Shown here: piece by piece, positions 34,748-45,905 of the stretch
Layout of the letters: every line of letters begins with the position of its first letter
How positions within the stretch are numbered: the first letter of the stretch is position 1
Assembly: GCF_000004195.4 (NCBI RefSeq)
Contig: NC_030683.2
Location: 87,383,410 to 87,447,409 of the forward strand
Length of the DNA: 64,000 nt
Direction of reading: 5' to 3'
Origin: Xenopus tropicalis
Lineage: Eukaryota; Chordata; Amphibia; Anura; Pipidae
Made by a program: the position numbers and the translations under genes
The notes under the pieces: model-generated
Told to the model about the DNA's origin: nothing
Database searches by the model: none
What the model saw: only the letters and a program-made list of their open reading frames with translations

Positions 34748-35639
34748 CTCTATTTGAGCCTGATTGACTGATGTATACTATTTTACAATTACATACAGGC
34801 TTCTACTAAATGATGTATTTAGCAACCTAGAAAGTAGTAGGGGTCCTACTACATTGCACATAACAACTCTAAAAGCCTTTTAAAATCTTGTTTATTCCAG
34901 GTTCACAAAGATTTGAACCTGTTACCAGGTACAACTCCCAAGGATTGCAGTGGTTCAGTGTGGGTAAATGTGTCAATTCCTGCCTGTTTTTGTACAGTAT
35001 TTACCTGACATTCAAGCCCTTATGATTTTCAACAATGCTGACATTTATGTTACCAGTACACCAGTGTTTTAGTGTAAGTGTAATCCTTTGATAAAAGTGT
35101 TTTGCCATGGTTAGGATTTATTTATCAACTGAGTATTAACTTTTGAAAAATAAAAGCCCAGAGTCAACATTTATTACAATTGTAGCTTTATCACGCAGAC
35201 TCTTCAATACTGATACTAATCCAGGTGATGTCATACTGATCCCATAACAATTTCCAAACCAAAAGACTTCTAGCTTGCTATAAAGCTTTTAACTTCAGTT
35301 TTAACAAAAGACTGAAGTCAGAAAAGTCTATATATAAAAGTCTCTTGTTGTTGTTGGGGTTTAATTTTTCAATGTTTTTGCTGTTTTTGGTGCTAAATTA
35401 CAAAGTTTTGTGAACTATAAGGCTTACAGCAAGTTTGCAGTTACCCTCAGTTTGAGGTGGGTGGAGTTTGATTAGTTGCAGTTGAACAGACAGCATAAAT
35501 GGAACCATTGGGATTTCAGTAGAGCTTGCTTTACTAGTTAGCTGCTCTTTAAGTAGGGGCTCTCTAAGTGGAGTTATAAACACAGGAGTTACAAACTTAA
35601 GGAAATTTAAACAAGGTACAAGTTTGTTATTTTTTTCCC
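34748..35639. other. AT-rich non-coding DNA
   Basis: No feature recognised. Confidence 0.5.
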
Positions 35640-35860
35640 CTAGTTTTGTTAACTGTTTTCTATAACTGGGAGAATGAGTGGCAGCAACATTGAAGGTCTG
35701 ACTCATGCACACATGTATGCAGATTTTAAACAGTTCCAAAGTGCATACCTCTGTCATGGACGGGATTAAATTGACACTTTAGAGGCTTGTGTTAAAGCTC
35801 TAGAGGAACAAGTTGCAACAGTGCGCTTGATTGAGGAGTCTCTTGCTCACTGAGCAGGAG
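35640..35860 (+). pseudogene. CR1-like LINE ORF1 end, decayed
   Basis: The plus strand gives a Leu/Glu/Val-rich stretch (LEACVKALEEQVATVRLIEE, then a stop) that has the heptad look of CR1-type ORF1 coiled coils. It is followed directly by the ORF2 remnant in the same strand. The minus-strand 119-codon frame over it is a shadow. Confidence 0.5.
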
Positions 35861-36850
35861 CAAGTGTGGTCAGAAAGCATGGGGTGTCCCTTTGTTGATG
35901 AAAACAGAGAAAAAGCAGAAATTCTGAACTCTTATTTTCCATCTGTCTACACAGCTGAGGAGCCAGGCTTCCATTTAATAGACCCAAAATTAGAAATATA
36001 ACTACTGATTTTTGTGAATTCATTGAGGTCTGGGATGGTGCAGAGGGAGTGGCACATTGCTAATGTGGTACCGTTATTCAAAAAGTGATGTCGTTCTCAA
36101 CCTGAAACCTATAGGCCTGTTAATATGAAAACAGTCGTAGGAAGGGATAATAAGGGATAGGATACTTGAATACATTGCAAATGACAATACAATAAGTTTG
36201 TGCCAATATGGTTTTATGCATAACAGATCTTGCCAGACTAATTTAATTTTCTTTTATGAGGAGGTGAGAAGGAGCCTGGAATGGCAGTGGATGGCATCTA
36301 CTTGGAATTTGCTAAAGCATTTGATACAGTACCTCACAGAAAGTTAATAATGAAACTAAAGAACAGTGGCCTGATATTAAATAGTATTTGTACATTGAGA
36401 ACTGGCTCAAGGATAGACCTGGAAGTTCCATGCAGGATGCTGCCACTTTGCAGAGCGATTTGACAAAATTGGAAAACTGGGCAGCAAAATGGAAAATGAG
36501 TGTTCAATGTTAAAAAAGTGCAAAGTTATGCACTTTTGTAGAAATAATACAAATGCATGTTATACGCTAAATGGTACTGTTTTGGGGGGGATCTTTATTT
36601 GAGAAGGATCTAGGGATTTTTGGAGATTATAAAATTGTTCTGACAGTGTCAATTAGTAGCTACTCAAGCAAATAAAGTGCTGTCTTCTATAGGAAAGGGC
36701 ATTGACATAATTTTGCCTCTTTATAGGTCCATGTAAGGCCTCACCTTGAGTATTCGGTGCAGTTTTGGGCTCCAGTCCTTAAGAAGGATATTAATGAGCT
36801 GGAGAGAGTGCAGAGATGTGCAACTAAACTGTTGTGGAAGATCAGTGCAC
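35861..36850 (+). pseudogene. CR1-like LINE ORF2 reverse transcriptase, decayed
   Basis: Blocks in order on the plus strand: ENREKAEILNSYFPSVYTAE (region before RT), ANVVPLFKK, then QYGFMHNRSCQTN, then DGIYLEFAKAFDTVPHRKL (RT motif A), and, after a deletion near 36420, LENWAAKWKMS, and finally [20 protein letters not shown]. Motif A has Glu where the first metal-binding Asp is expected (LEFAKAFD against LDFxKAFD). The FADD/YADD motif C is missing, apparently removed by the deletion. Many stops and frameshifts are present. Inactive copy. Confidence 0.85.
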
Positions 36851-37125
36851 CAGAGGTAGAGTAGGTGGTTTTTCACAGTGAGGGCAGTGATGTTGTGCAA
36901 TGCCCTTTCTTGCAATGTTGTGATGGCAGATTCTGTTAATGCCTTTAAGAGGGGCTTGGATGATTTCTTGAACAAACATAATATCCAAGGCTATTGTGAT
37001 ACTAAAATCTACAGTTAGTATTGATGTTGATATATAGTTTATGTATGTGAGCGTAAACATAGGTCAGTGTAGCTTTGTGTGTGCTTGGGTTTACTTGGAA
37101 GGGTTGAACTTGATGGACTCTCTCA
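36851..37125 (+). mobile_element. CR1-like LINE 3' region
   Basis: It continues from the RT remnant: 'gagggcagtgatgttgtgc', 'gaggggcttggatgatttc', then the 3' text 'gcttgggtttacttggaag' and 'ggttgaacttgatgg'. The last part is shared with 18327-18386 in complement. Confidence 0.75.
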
Positions 37126-38112
37126 GAAAAACACTGCTTTCCAGAGAGTCATATTTGGCAACATCATTGTGTTTACCAAACTCTACAGTAGTGATTGGTG
37201 AGCATGCACATTGGGCTGTTCCTGGGAGTAGAAATGACAGGACCGTACTTAGGAGTTGTTGCACAATAATTCTCTTTAATCATGTACTGAACTTCACAAG
37301 TTGTCAATACTAAATGAAATTATTGAATATGTTTTGTGCAAATGAAATACAGGTGAATAGGTTTTAGTTTGCAATTCATGTGATTGTGAAGGTTTTTTTC
37401 CAGTGTATGTTTTGTGTTGTTAGTATTCCTGCCTGGGTTTATATATGGTATCTACCTTTTCATCAGGCTGTTTGAGTGACCTGGAAAAAAACATATGTAT
37501 CTTTTATTGAGCATTTGATAAAGTGGAAATGCATCAAGCTTCTGATGACTGTTTCTCACCTCTCTCTCTCTCTTTATGTTTTTTAAATTGAACAAAGATT
37601 GTTCTTGGTTTCTGTTCACCTCTTTGCCTTTGGCTATACAGCTAAAACACTTTTTACACATGTATTGTTTATTTCTATTTTCTCTGTCGATGCCTTCAGA
37701 TAAAGGAACTTTCACCTTCAGCAGCATGATCATCACTTCAGGATGGAATCCTGCATATGAGATATTCAATATGCATGATAAATTCCTTTTAGTCTACCAT
37801 GTTATGTAATACAATACAAAATATCCCCTGGTTCTGGTATTAATATTGTCCTTCAATTATATAGTGTCAGGGTATTTACCAATTATTTTTAATGGCAAAT
37901 TATAAGAAATATCAGATACTGTATATACAAACCAGTAGATTAATAAAAAGCAGAGAGCTTTAGGCTATCCCTAGGTTATAAAGTTCCCACTTCTAGCCCA
38001 TTTTCTTTTGATATCATGTGAAGATGCTGGACTACTCATGAGGGCTTAATTTTAGTAGAAACAAAATATGGGTGCATACATGTTTTATGTATATATGGTG
38101 TGTTTATACATA
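37126..38112. other. Non-coding, short CT tract
   Basis: A CTCTCTCTCTCT tract lies near 37560. Otherwise no recognised feature; the complementary frames at 37452-37809 are not supported as genes. Confidence 0.5.
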
Positions 38113-38644
38113 AGGGTTGATTCACTAAAGGTTGATATTTCAAGCGCTATTTATAGCATGCGTTAAAAATGTTATCGTGTCTAATTTTTCGCGTCTTAAC
38201 ACACAATTCACTAAAAGGATACTTGCGTTAATTTAGATGTGATGCTGTTTGCGTTATTTAAGTCTCAAAGACTCTTTTCGTGTGGTATTTGACGGAATGT
38301 GCGCTAATGAACAGTTTCCATATAAGCGAAACACAGCATTACTTTCGTAAAACTACTTTTAAGAAAATGACCATTTCCCTGCAAACTGGAGGCTGCATCA
38401 CTCTAGGGCCAACACATACTTGAGTAAATCACACTGCAAAGTCCATATTTTATTGCCAAAAGCTCATTAACTGTACTTTTCTATAATTACCGCCTGCCTC
38501 AAGTAGGTGTTATTTTTTGCACAGACAAATGCAATATTTAGCACGTCTAGTATTATTTCTGTGCGCAAATTAACGCAATGCGTTAAAATTAACGCATTCG
38601 GTAGTGCAAAGTTTAACGCATGCAACCTTTAGTGAATCAACCCT
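38113..38644. mobile_element. TIR element with AGGGTTGATTCACTAAAGG ends
   Basis: The left end AGGGTTGATTCACTAAAGGT matches the right end in complement, ACCTTTAGTGAATCAACCCT. The 532-bp interior is rich in GCGTTAA and TTAACGC blocks in both orientations, so it can fold on itself. No coding capacity. A target duplication could not be fixed. Confidence 0.85.
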
Positions 38645-39048
38645 AATGTATTTATGTTCTTTTTAAACCAAACTATGTGATATTAATATGTATATTGCCT
38701 CTTTTCCTATACCATTTTGTGGAATGCATGGTGTACTCAAAATGTAGTTATATTATTAATGATCTTATTTTGATTTTAATTTTTCATTCTAATTTATGGA
38801 ATAGGAAAAGATTAGTTTAGCAATCATTGGCGACTATGTCTTACTGCAACTGTATTTGTTCTCATTACATAACTATATTTGGCAGTGAAGATTGTACTGA
38901 TACTCTCTTATTCTCTCTTGTTTGCCAAGTGAGTGGGACATAGGAATGCAATTCTATGTCCTTGAGTTATATACTGTTTAACTAATATATCAAAACAATG
39001 AAATTCAGGTTGTTTGTATGTGGAATTTTTGTACCCAGTGCTGTCCTT
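38645..39048. other. Non-coding, nothing recognised
   Basis: AT-rich. Confidence 0.5.
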
Positions 39049-39108
39049 TTTTTTTTATTACAGAGAAAAAGGAAATAATTTTAAGGGAGATGGCATTTCC
39101 ATAATTCG
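39049..39108 (+). mobile_element. CAGGTATGGG-family fragment, cut by minisatellite
   Basis: The text TTATTACAGAGAAAAAGGAA and 'gggagatggcatttccataa' matches 20957-21045 in the complete copy. It stops at TTCGG, where the 31-bp array begins; the expected right end is absent. Confidence 0.7.
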
Positions 39109-40246
39109 GTGGGTACTGCTGGTGGAACTGCAGCAGAGGGAGGGTACCGCTGGTGGAACTGCAGCAGAGGGGGGCACCGCTGGTGGAGCTGCAGTAGAGG
39201 GAGGGCACCGCTGGTGGAACTGCAGCAGAGGGGGGCACCACTTGTGGAACTGCAGCAGAGGGAGGGCACTGCTGGTGGAACTGGAGCAGAGGGAGGGCCC
39301 CGCTGGTGGAGCTGCAGCAGAGGGAGGCACCACTTGTGGAGCTGCAGCAGAGGGAGGGCACTGCTGGTGGAACTGCAGCAGAGGGAGGGCACTGCTGGTG
39401 GAACTGCAGCAGAGGGAGGGCACTGCTGGTGGAACTGCAGCAGAGGGAGGGCACTGCTGGTGGAACTGCAGCAGAGGGAGGGCACTGCTGGTGGAACTGC
39501 AGCAGAGGGAGGGCACTGCTGGTGGAACTGCAGCAGAGGGAGGGCACTGCTGGTGGAACTGCAGCAGAGGGAGGGCACTGCTGGTGGAACTGCAGCAGAG
39601 GGAGGGCACTGCTGGTGGAACTGCAGCAGAGGGAGGGCACTGCTGGTGGAACTGCAGCAGAGGGAGGGCACTGCTGGTGGAACTGCAGCAGAGGGAGGGC
39701 ACTGCTGGTGGAACTGCAGCAGAGGGAGGGCACTGCTGGTGGAACTGCAGCAGAGGGAGGGCACTGCTGGTGGAACTGCAGCAGAGGAAGGGCCCCGCTA
39801 GTGGAGCTGCAGCAGAGGGAGGTCACCGCTGGTGGAACTGCAGCAGAGGGAGGTCACCGCTGGTGGAACTGCAGCAGAGGGAGGGCACTGCTGGTGGAAC
39901 TGCAGCAGAGGGAGGGCACTGCTGGTGGAACTGCAGCAGAGGAAGGGCCCCGCTGGTGGAGCTGCAGCAGAGGGAGGTCACCGCTGGTGGAACTGCAGCA
40001 GAGGGAGGGCACCGCTGGTGGAACTGCAGCAGAGGGAGGGCACTGCTGGTGGAACTGCAGCAGAGGGAGGGCATCGCTGGTGGAACTGCAGCAGAGGGAG
40101 GGCATCGCTGGTGGAACTGCAGCAGAGGAAGGGCATCGCTGGTGGAACTGCAGCAGAGGGAGGGCACTGCTGGTGGAACTGCAGCAGAGGGAGGTCACCG
40201 CTGGTGGAACTGTAGCAGAGGGAGGGCACCGCTGGTGGAACTGTGA
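39109..40246 (+). repeat. 31-bp GC-rich minisatellite, about 36 units
   Basis: The period is 31 bp, for example CTGCTGGTGG at 39361 and 39392. Each unit carries CTGCTGGTGGAACTGCAGC followed by AGAGGGAGGGCA. About 13-14 units from 39350 to 39785 are identical by eye, while units at both edges carry CACCGC, CATCGC, GGTCACC or GGCCCC variants. The unit contains PstI-type CTGCAG. Since 31 is not a multiple of 3 and the unit lacks stops, all plus frames and minus frames stay open (410 and 273 codons among them). Confidence 0.95.
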
Positions 40247-40805
40247 AGTTTAGAGAAATATATTTCAAAAGGGTTGAGGAGATCGCAAATAAACACAAGG
40301 AATTCTGGGAACTAGTCCCAAAGAGCTCCAAGAAAATACCATTTACATGGGATTACCCTTTGGGCTAAAGCGCACCCACTGGGTTTTTAAAGCAGAAGCT
40401 TTAAAAAAACAGAAGCCATGTTCATAGCTTATCTGATCAGCTATTTTCTTTCTTGAGAAAAACATTTAAAAGTCTGAAAATGTAAATGTTCTAGTTATTA
40501 ATCTGCTCAAATGGATGTGCTCTGTATGTAAAATAGCTCAAAGTTATTCACATTTTAAATTGATTAGAATGTGTTGACTTTGTAGCTGATTTGTCTACTA
40601 ACAGGGTAAATGCAGCTGACATCTTATTTTATGAAAAAGTAATGCATTACATAGATAATAAACACCATTCCAACCCAGTGACATTTTAATGTGTTCATTT
40701 GCACACTTTTAAATATCTACTACTACTGTGAGAACCTGCTGTCAGTATAGTTAGAATACAGTCTACAACCTTTTAAAAATCTAATCATACACAGAAACAG
40801 AGTAG
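40247..40805. other. Non-coding spacer
   Basis: AT-rich spacer between the main 31-bp array and its distant fragment; nothing recognised. Confidence 0.5.
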
Positions 40806-40857
40806 TGGAGGGAGCACCGCTGGTGGATCTGCAGCAGACAGGGCACTACTGGTGGAA
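40806..40857 (+). repeat. Detached fragment of the 31-bp minisatellite
   Basis: GGAGGGAGCACCGCTGGTGG followed by 'atctgcagcagacagggca' and 'ctactggtggaactt' is about 1.7 diverged units, 560 bp beyond the end of the main array. Confidence 0.85.
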
Positions 40858-41315
40858 CTTTAAATAACGGCAGTGTGACCGTTTCAACAAATTTATTTTT
40901 CTGTTCCCTTAAAAGCATCCCAATATAACTAATAAAACTTTCTCCCCTATAGAGTCTTTTCATAACACAGTATAAGTACTGTGGAAGTTAATTTCATTTC
41001 TAGAACAGTTGCTCTGATTGTGTCATTTGTAAATAAAAAAACAAACAAGCTGGAGTTTATACTTATTTTATAAACACTGTTTATAAAATAAAAGTGTCAT
41101 GGTAATTCTCTTGGCCCCTGATGCTCATTATCTTATGCATGTGAATGATGCACAAGCAAGGAAGGCGCTCTAGGGAATGGCCACTCACCTACCATACCAC
41201 CACCTCTGGATGCAGCACCACTGAAGGTAGCCCAGCATTTTTTTATTATTTTTTTAGCTTGCAAGTTGGCCCATGTTTCATAAGTTCAAAGTATAGTTTT
41301 CATAAGTACATAGAA
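40858..41315. other. Non-coding, nothing recognised
   Basis: Short inverted AT-rich pair around 41060-41090 (TTTATAAACACTG / TTTATAAAATAAA). Confidence 0.45.
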
Positions 41316-41656
41316 CATACCTCCCAACTGTATTGATTTTTGCAGGACAGTCCCTCTTTTAACAGCTCAGCCCACAGTCCCAGATTCTTACTGAAAAGTC
41401 CCTCATTTGCCTTTGATCTCATGTCTTGAACGCTAAAGAACAGGTCTCCTGGGGAACTGAGACTTGCAGCTTTTTACAGCAAAACTGTAATAACACTAGA
41501 AATGTGTTTAAACTTTAAAATACCTGCAAAATTTTTAAAATGGGAGTGGTATTTAGGGGGTGTGGTCAACATGGGTGTGGTCAGAAATTTTTGCATATTT
41601 ACACAAGGCATTTCTTTTTGTCCCTCTTTTACATTTTTCAAATGTAGGGAGGTATG
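41316..41656. mobile_element. hAT-like element with CATACCTCCC ends
   Basis: The left end is CATACCTCCCAACTGT and the right end GTAGGGAGGTATG in complement. The flanks CATAGAA (before 41316) and CATAGAA (after 41656) form a 7-bp duplication, close to the 8 bp usual for hAT. The interior contains 'gacagtccctcttttaac' and 'ttgtccctcttttac'. No coding capacity. Confidence 0.75.
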
Positions 41657-42591
41657 CATAGAATAGTACCATATATAACAAAAATGACAGCAATATGCTA
41701 GCAATTAAGGAAAAAACAGAACTGTGAAACAAATTAAAATGAGTTTTGTCACTTTTTGTTTGCTATAGTTTTTAAAAACCCAATCATAAAAACTCATAAA
41801 TTGGCTTCCACAAGTCATGTCTCTTAACTCTTGGTGCTAAAATTATTAAAAAGTAATGTCAAATGAAAATTCTGCAAATAAAGAAAGAAAAGGTGCAAAT
41901 AACAATAATAGATCAGAAGGAACAGTTTCAAGACCTCTTAGAGTTGGTGGTTTGTTTGTTTTCTTGCTTTTAAATTCTGACTTTTCCATTAAGAATTTAA
42001 TTGATCATAGGCACAAATATAGAGCAATTTTTTGTTTTGTGTTTTTGTGCAACTTACCTTACATTGGTGCTGATATCAGTATGTCAAAGGTGCAATTTTT
42101 GTTTTTATAGTAGTCCCCTTTACCACTTTGTAATTATTAAATAGTGATTTCTAATAAACTGTTCACATAAATCAGGTTCATTTTAAGGTTTTTTTTTAGT
42201 AAAATCAAAAGGTCTTTGAAGAAACCTTTAGTAGCTTTCATCTTGGAGGGTCAAAAACTTTCCATAACAGTGTTTTTTGACTATGGTGCATATTTATTAA
42301 AATTCATCTTTTCTGAAATAATATTTAATAGGTTAATCATGATCATATTTTGTTACAGGGAAAAAACTGATCATGTGGAAAAGGGAAAACTCAAATAACA
42401 TACCTGCTTTAATGTTGAACATTAACTTCCTTTTGACTCCTACGGCATCTCGATGGGTTTTAGCTGACAGAATTTTTTAAGATTTCTTGACTGTCAGAAA
42501 AGTGTTTTGTAACTACTGGCTTAATTAATACATATAACAATATATATATTGATAAATGTGACCAGTGGTTTCTTAATAACTGGTAGTTGAC
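41657..42591. other. AT-rich non-coding DNA
   Basis: No feature recognised. Confidence 0.5.
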
Positions 42592-42685
42592 CAGTGATGG
42601 GTGAAATAATTTGGCAGGCATGGATTCACGGTGAATTTCCGCGTTTCACCATTGGCAGATTATTTCGCGAAACGGGCAACAGAAT
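42592..42685 (+). mobile_element. hAT-type MITE, left end only
   Basis: It starts CAGTGATGGGTGAAATAATT and continues GGCAGGCATGGATTCACGG, the same end as at 47861 and, in complement, 22509. It stops after 'ttcgcgaaacgggcaac'. No right end or target duplication. Confidence 0.8.
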
Positions 42686-43717
42686 TGGTGTGGGAACCAA
42701 ACCGAAAAGCCTATCAGGATCCCTACAAAAATTCACAAGAGCAGCTCTCCAGGGTGAAAAAATGTCATATTATTATGTATATTTCCATTCATATTTATGC
42801 TGTTATATTGTATTGTATATTGAGCCCCATGTTTCCTATGTTTGTATCTGTGTCTATGCTTGTATTTTTATGCATAGCTATACATGTATTGATAAATATA
42901 TATTTACATGCTATATTTAGAAGTCAAAGTTAGAGCCATATATGCAAACAATAGGACGCAAGTGGTGTTTATGCTTCTGTGTAGACGTGATGTGGATAAG
43001 GTATATTGCATCCCCACGGTGATCGGATACGTCAGTTCCATCTTTTTTTTTAATACAGAGTTAAAAATGGATAGCAGTTAAGCTACATGAGACATTGAAA
43101 GTCTTGTCATAAAATGATCACACTTTTGTTTTGCTAAGGAAAAAGTCTAATCTCATTAGGCCTGAGTTGTATTCTCTTGGCTGTAAGCCACCTCCACAGA
43201 ATATAAGCAGTTGCTGAATTTGCAGAAAGAATAAAAGAACATTGTTTCATTCTTGCTACTTTAATGTTAGCTCTTGCTTTTGCTTAAAATGACACAAATG
43301 TTCTCCTGTCTCTTGTTCTAAGAATTACATTGTACTACATGTTGTTTGATTTTCAATGGCTGTTAGAGAATAGCCTAATTGTGGACTGGATCTTGTTGTA
43401 CTTGTTCAAAACGACCACCTGATTCAGTTAATCTGAAACCATAAAATCAGTTTGAAAGTCCTTCTGCTTATAAAGCAAGATTGACAAAACTTTTCAAGTT
43501 CTCTAGGGTCAGGCACCTAATTAAAGAAGAAGGTCATCAAATGAGAATCCTGTCTGCTCTCTATAGGATTCTTGGATTCACATGACAGTTGCAGAATGCA
43601 ATAGACACATTTTTTATCTCTTAAGGCTAAGCTAGCACTATACTTCACCTTCTGAAGTTTGATTACTGTGTAGTATTGGCAAGTAAAAATTGCATGGTTT
43701 GATGACAATAACATGGC
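42686..43717. other. Non-coding, nothing recognised
   Basis: Two overlapping frames of 100-108 codons at 42594-42933 start inside the MITE end and run into AT-rich DNA; they have no domain content. Confidence 0.5.
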
Positions 43718-43877
43718 TAGTAATGAGCGAATTTTCTTGTCATGTAAAAAAAAGGTGTGGTTGCGTCAAAATAGGCAAGCAGCACCCACATTTTGCAAAT
43801 TTTTCACCGTTTCACGAATTTTTCCACAGTTTTGTGAATTTAGGCGAAGTGAAACAGGACAGATTTGCTCATCACTA
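43718..43877 (+). mobile_element. hAT-type MITE (TAGTGATGAGCGAA family), 160 bp
   Basis: It begins TAGTAATGAGCGAA and ends TTTGCTCATCACTA. The flanks AACATGGC (43710-43717) and CACATGGC (43878-43885) give an 8-bp duplication with one mismatch. A GTGTGGTTGCGTCAAAATAGG unit marks the internal array, here reduced to about one copy. Confidence 0.88.
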
Positions 43878-44699
43878 CACATGGCAGATTTAACACTGGT
43901 AAGTATGAATTGCATTGGATAATTCAAATAGTATGGCTATTTTGGTTATGGGTAGTGATCTGTGCTGTTTTACTGAAACATTTGTAAAAGTTTGGGAAAC
44001 TAGTTATGGGATACAAAATGTCATAAAAGTTATAGTTGTAGTTAACTACTAATGTTAAAAAATAAAATACATTTTTCCAGTTCAATGCTGTGAGTAGCCT
44101 GTATATGGGCAAGTTTTATTTATAATAAATATTATTACACTATGTTTGTTTTTTCTCATTTTATCATAATTTGAGGTGCCCACTTCATCACTACCATCAA
44201 GAATCTGCAGATTTACTTTGCCTTGCTGTATTTTATATCTGGTGAGTGCATCAGCTCACCATTTCGCACTGGTGGACAAAATTTATAATTGTATTTATTT
44301 ATGGTCACATTTTTCAAGCTTGCACTTGTGGGTGTTTTATTTATTTAAGAAAGATTACACCATAATTTCACATGGTCTTTATTGTTATGCACTTCCCATG
44401 CACATTGTTTGTACATATATTTTGTAGAACTACTAATGGCAAAAAATAAAATAGATTTTTCCAGTTCTCATCACCTCAAAATGATGTGTTATACTGTATG
44501 TGTTCTTTAGGCTTGTGCTACAATAATGCTGATGTTCAAGGCACATTTTTATTTTCAATAAAAATATATTTGCATTTGGTGCATTTTAAAAGTATTTTTA
44601 ATACACTGCAAAAGTGAATACCCTGACTACCAGGGATCATTGGTTTCTCAATCTGAATCAAATCATTTAACCATTTATAAAACCAATTAAATTGATTCC
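43878..44699. other. Non-coding, nothing recognised
   Basis: AT-rich; 83-codon frame at 44176-44427 without content. Confidence 0.5.
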
Positions 44700-45905
44700 C
44701 TGGTAGTTATAGGGCCACTATCAGACATTGCATGAAAAAATCTTATAGATAAGACCACATCTTTTTTTTTTTTTTTAAATATCTTTAAAAAGTACTTCCT
44801 TTTCCCATAAAAACATGAACAGCTCCTGTTCAAATTGTGCACAAATACACTTATTGACAAAGGGGAATCTGTGAACTAGGATGGTCACTATGTGCTATTT
44901 GAGGATGTAGCGAACCTCACAAAAAAAGTTTGCGAACCCGTTCGCGAACTTCTGCCAAAAAGTGCAAACTTTTGCGAACTTTGCGAACCCCATAGACTTC
45001 AATGGGAAGGCGAACCATAAAACCTAGAAAAGCCATTTCTGGCCAGAAAACTGATTTTAAAGTTGTTTAAAGGGTGCCACGACCTGGACAGTGGCATGCA
45101 GGAGGGGGATCAAGGGCAAAAATTTATCTGAAAAATACGTTGTTGACACAGCGTTGCATTTTGTGATGTAAAGGGCAGAACTACTAGGAGCAGCACACCA
45201 GTCCCCAACACAGCTAGACTAATAGCACTAGGCCCTATAAATTACAGTAGCAAAGTAAAAAAACACAAATTAAAAAAAATGATGTGAATGTGTGGTTGGT
45301 GCTTAGTGCCCTACTATGAGCAGCACACCTGTCTCCAACACACACAGACGGAGCTGCAGTACACAATGAAAAGAAGAATAACAGTAATCAGAAAATAAAA
45401 GCAGTCCTTACAAGGACTATTGGGTTACAGCAGATGAGATCAGCAGGACAGCTGCTCACAGCAGCTACATACAGAGCAGTAGAAAGTAGATTACTAGTCA
45501 GCAAAGCTACCTAAACTGTCCCTCAAACCCCTGCACAGCTCTCTCCCTATGCTAACTCATCAAGCACACATAGGCAGAATGTAAAATGGCTGCTGGGCTT
45601 CGGTTTATATAAGGAAGGGAGTGGTCCGGGGGTGGTCCAGGAGGGAAAGCTGCCTGATTGGCTGCCATGTATATGCTGGCTCTGGGGTGAGAGGTCAAAA
45701 TTTGGCTCCTGCTAAGGCGAACCCAAAATTGCAAACATCGCGAAGTTGCGAACACCCGATTTTCGTGCAAATTAGTTCTCCGGCGAACAGTTCGCTACAT
45801 CTCTAGTGCTATTCCTAAAATGGCAATTTTCTATTTAGGATTACCTAATGGCACATACTAATAAAAATTATATTTTTATGAAAAAGGTTTATTTAGCCTA
45901 AAGAT
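44700..45905. mobile_element. Older T2-type element, split by a hAT-type element
   Basis: The block after the hAT-type insertion, TTCTATTTAGGATTACCTAA (45832) to about 45905, matches 34595-34667 in the T2-type copy at 34309. The block before it, 44700-44899, is taken as the same element, but its exact left end is not fixed. Confidence 0.5.
44900..45805. mobile_element. hAT-type element, TAGAGATGTAGCGAAC family, 906 bp
   Basis: The right end read inward is TAGAGATGTAGCGAAC; the left end is TGAGGATGTAGCGAAC. A perfect 8-bp duplication GTGCTATT flanks it (44892-44899, 45806-45813). GCGAAC/GTTCGC motifs repeat near both ends. The GC-richer interior has no transposase frame. It contains 'ggtttatataaggaaggg' near 45602, which resembles a TATA box in the sense of the plus strand. 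Probably an internally deleted non-autonomous element. Confidence 0.88.

Noticed and set aside
35398..35757. 119-codon minus-strand frame
   Set aside because: Opposite strand of the LINE ORF1-like remnant, no domain of its own.
39014..40246. 410-codon open frame
   Set aside because: It is the 31-bp minisatellite read in one of three open phases; minus phases are open as well.
39109..40246. CRISPR array
   Set aside because: Units follow one another without spacers, and the rest of the window is vertebrate transposon DNA.
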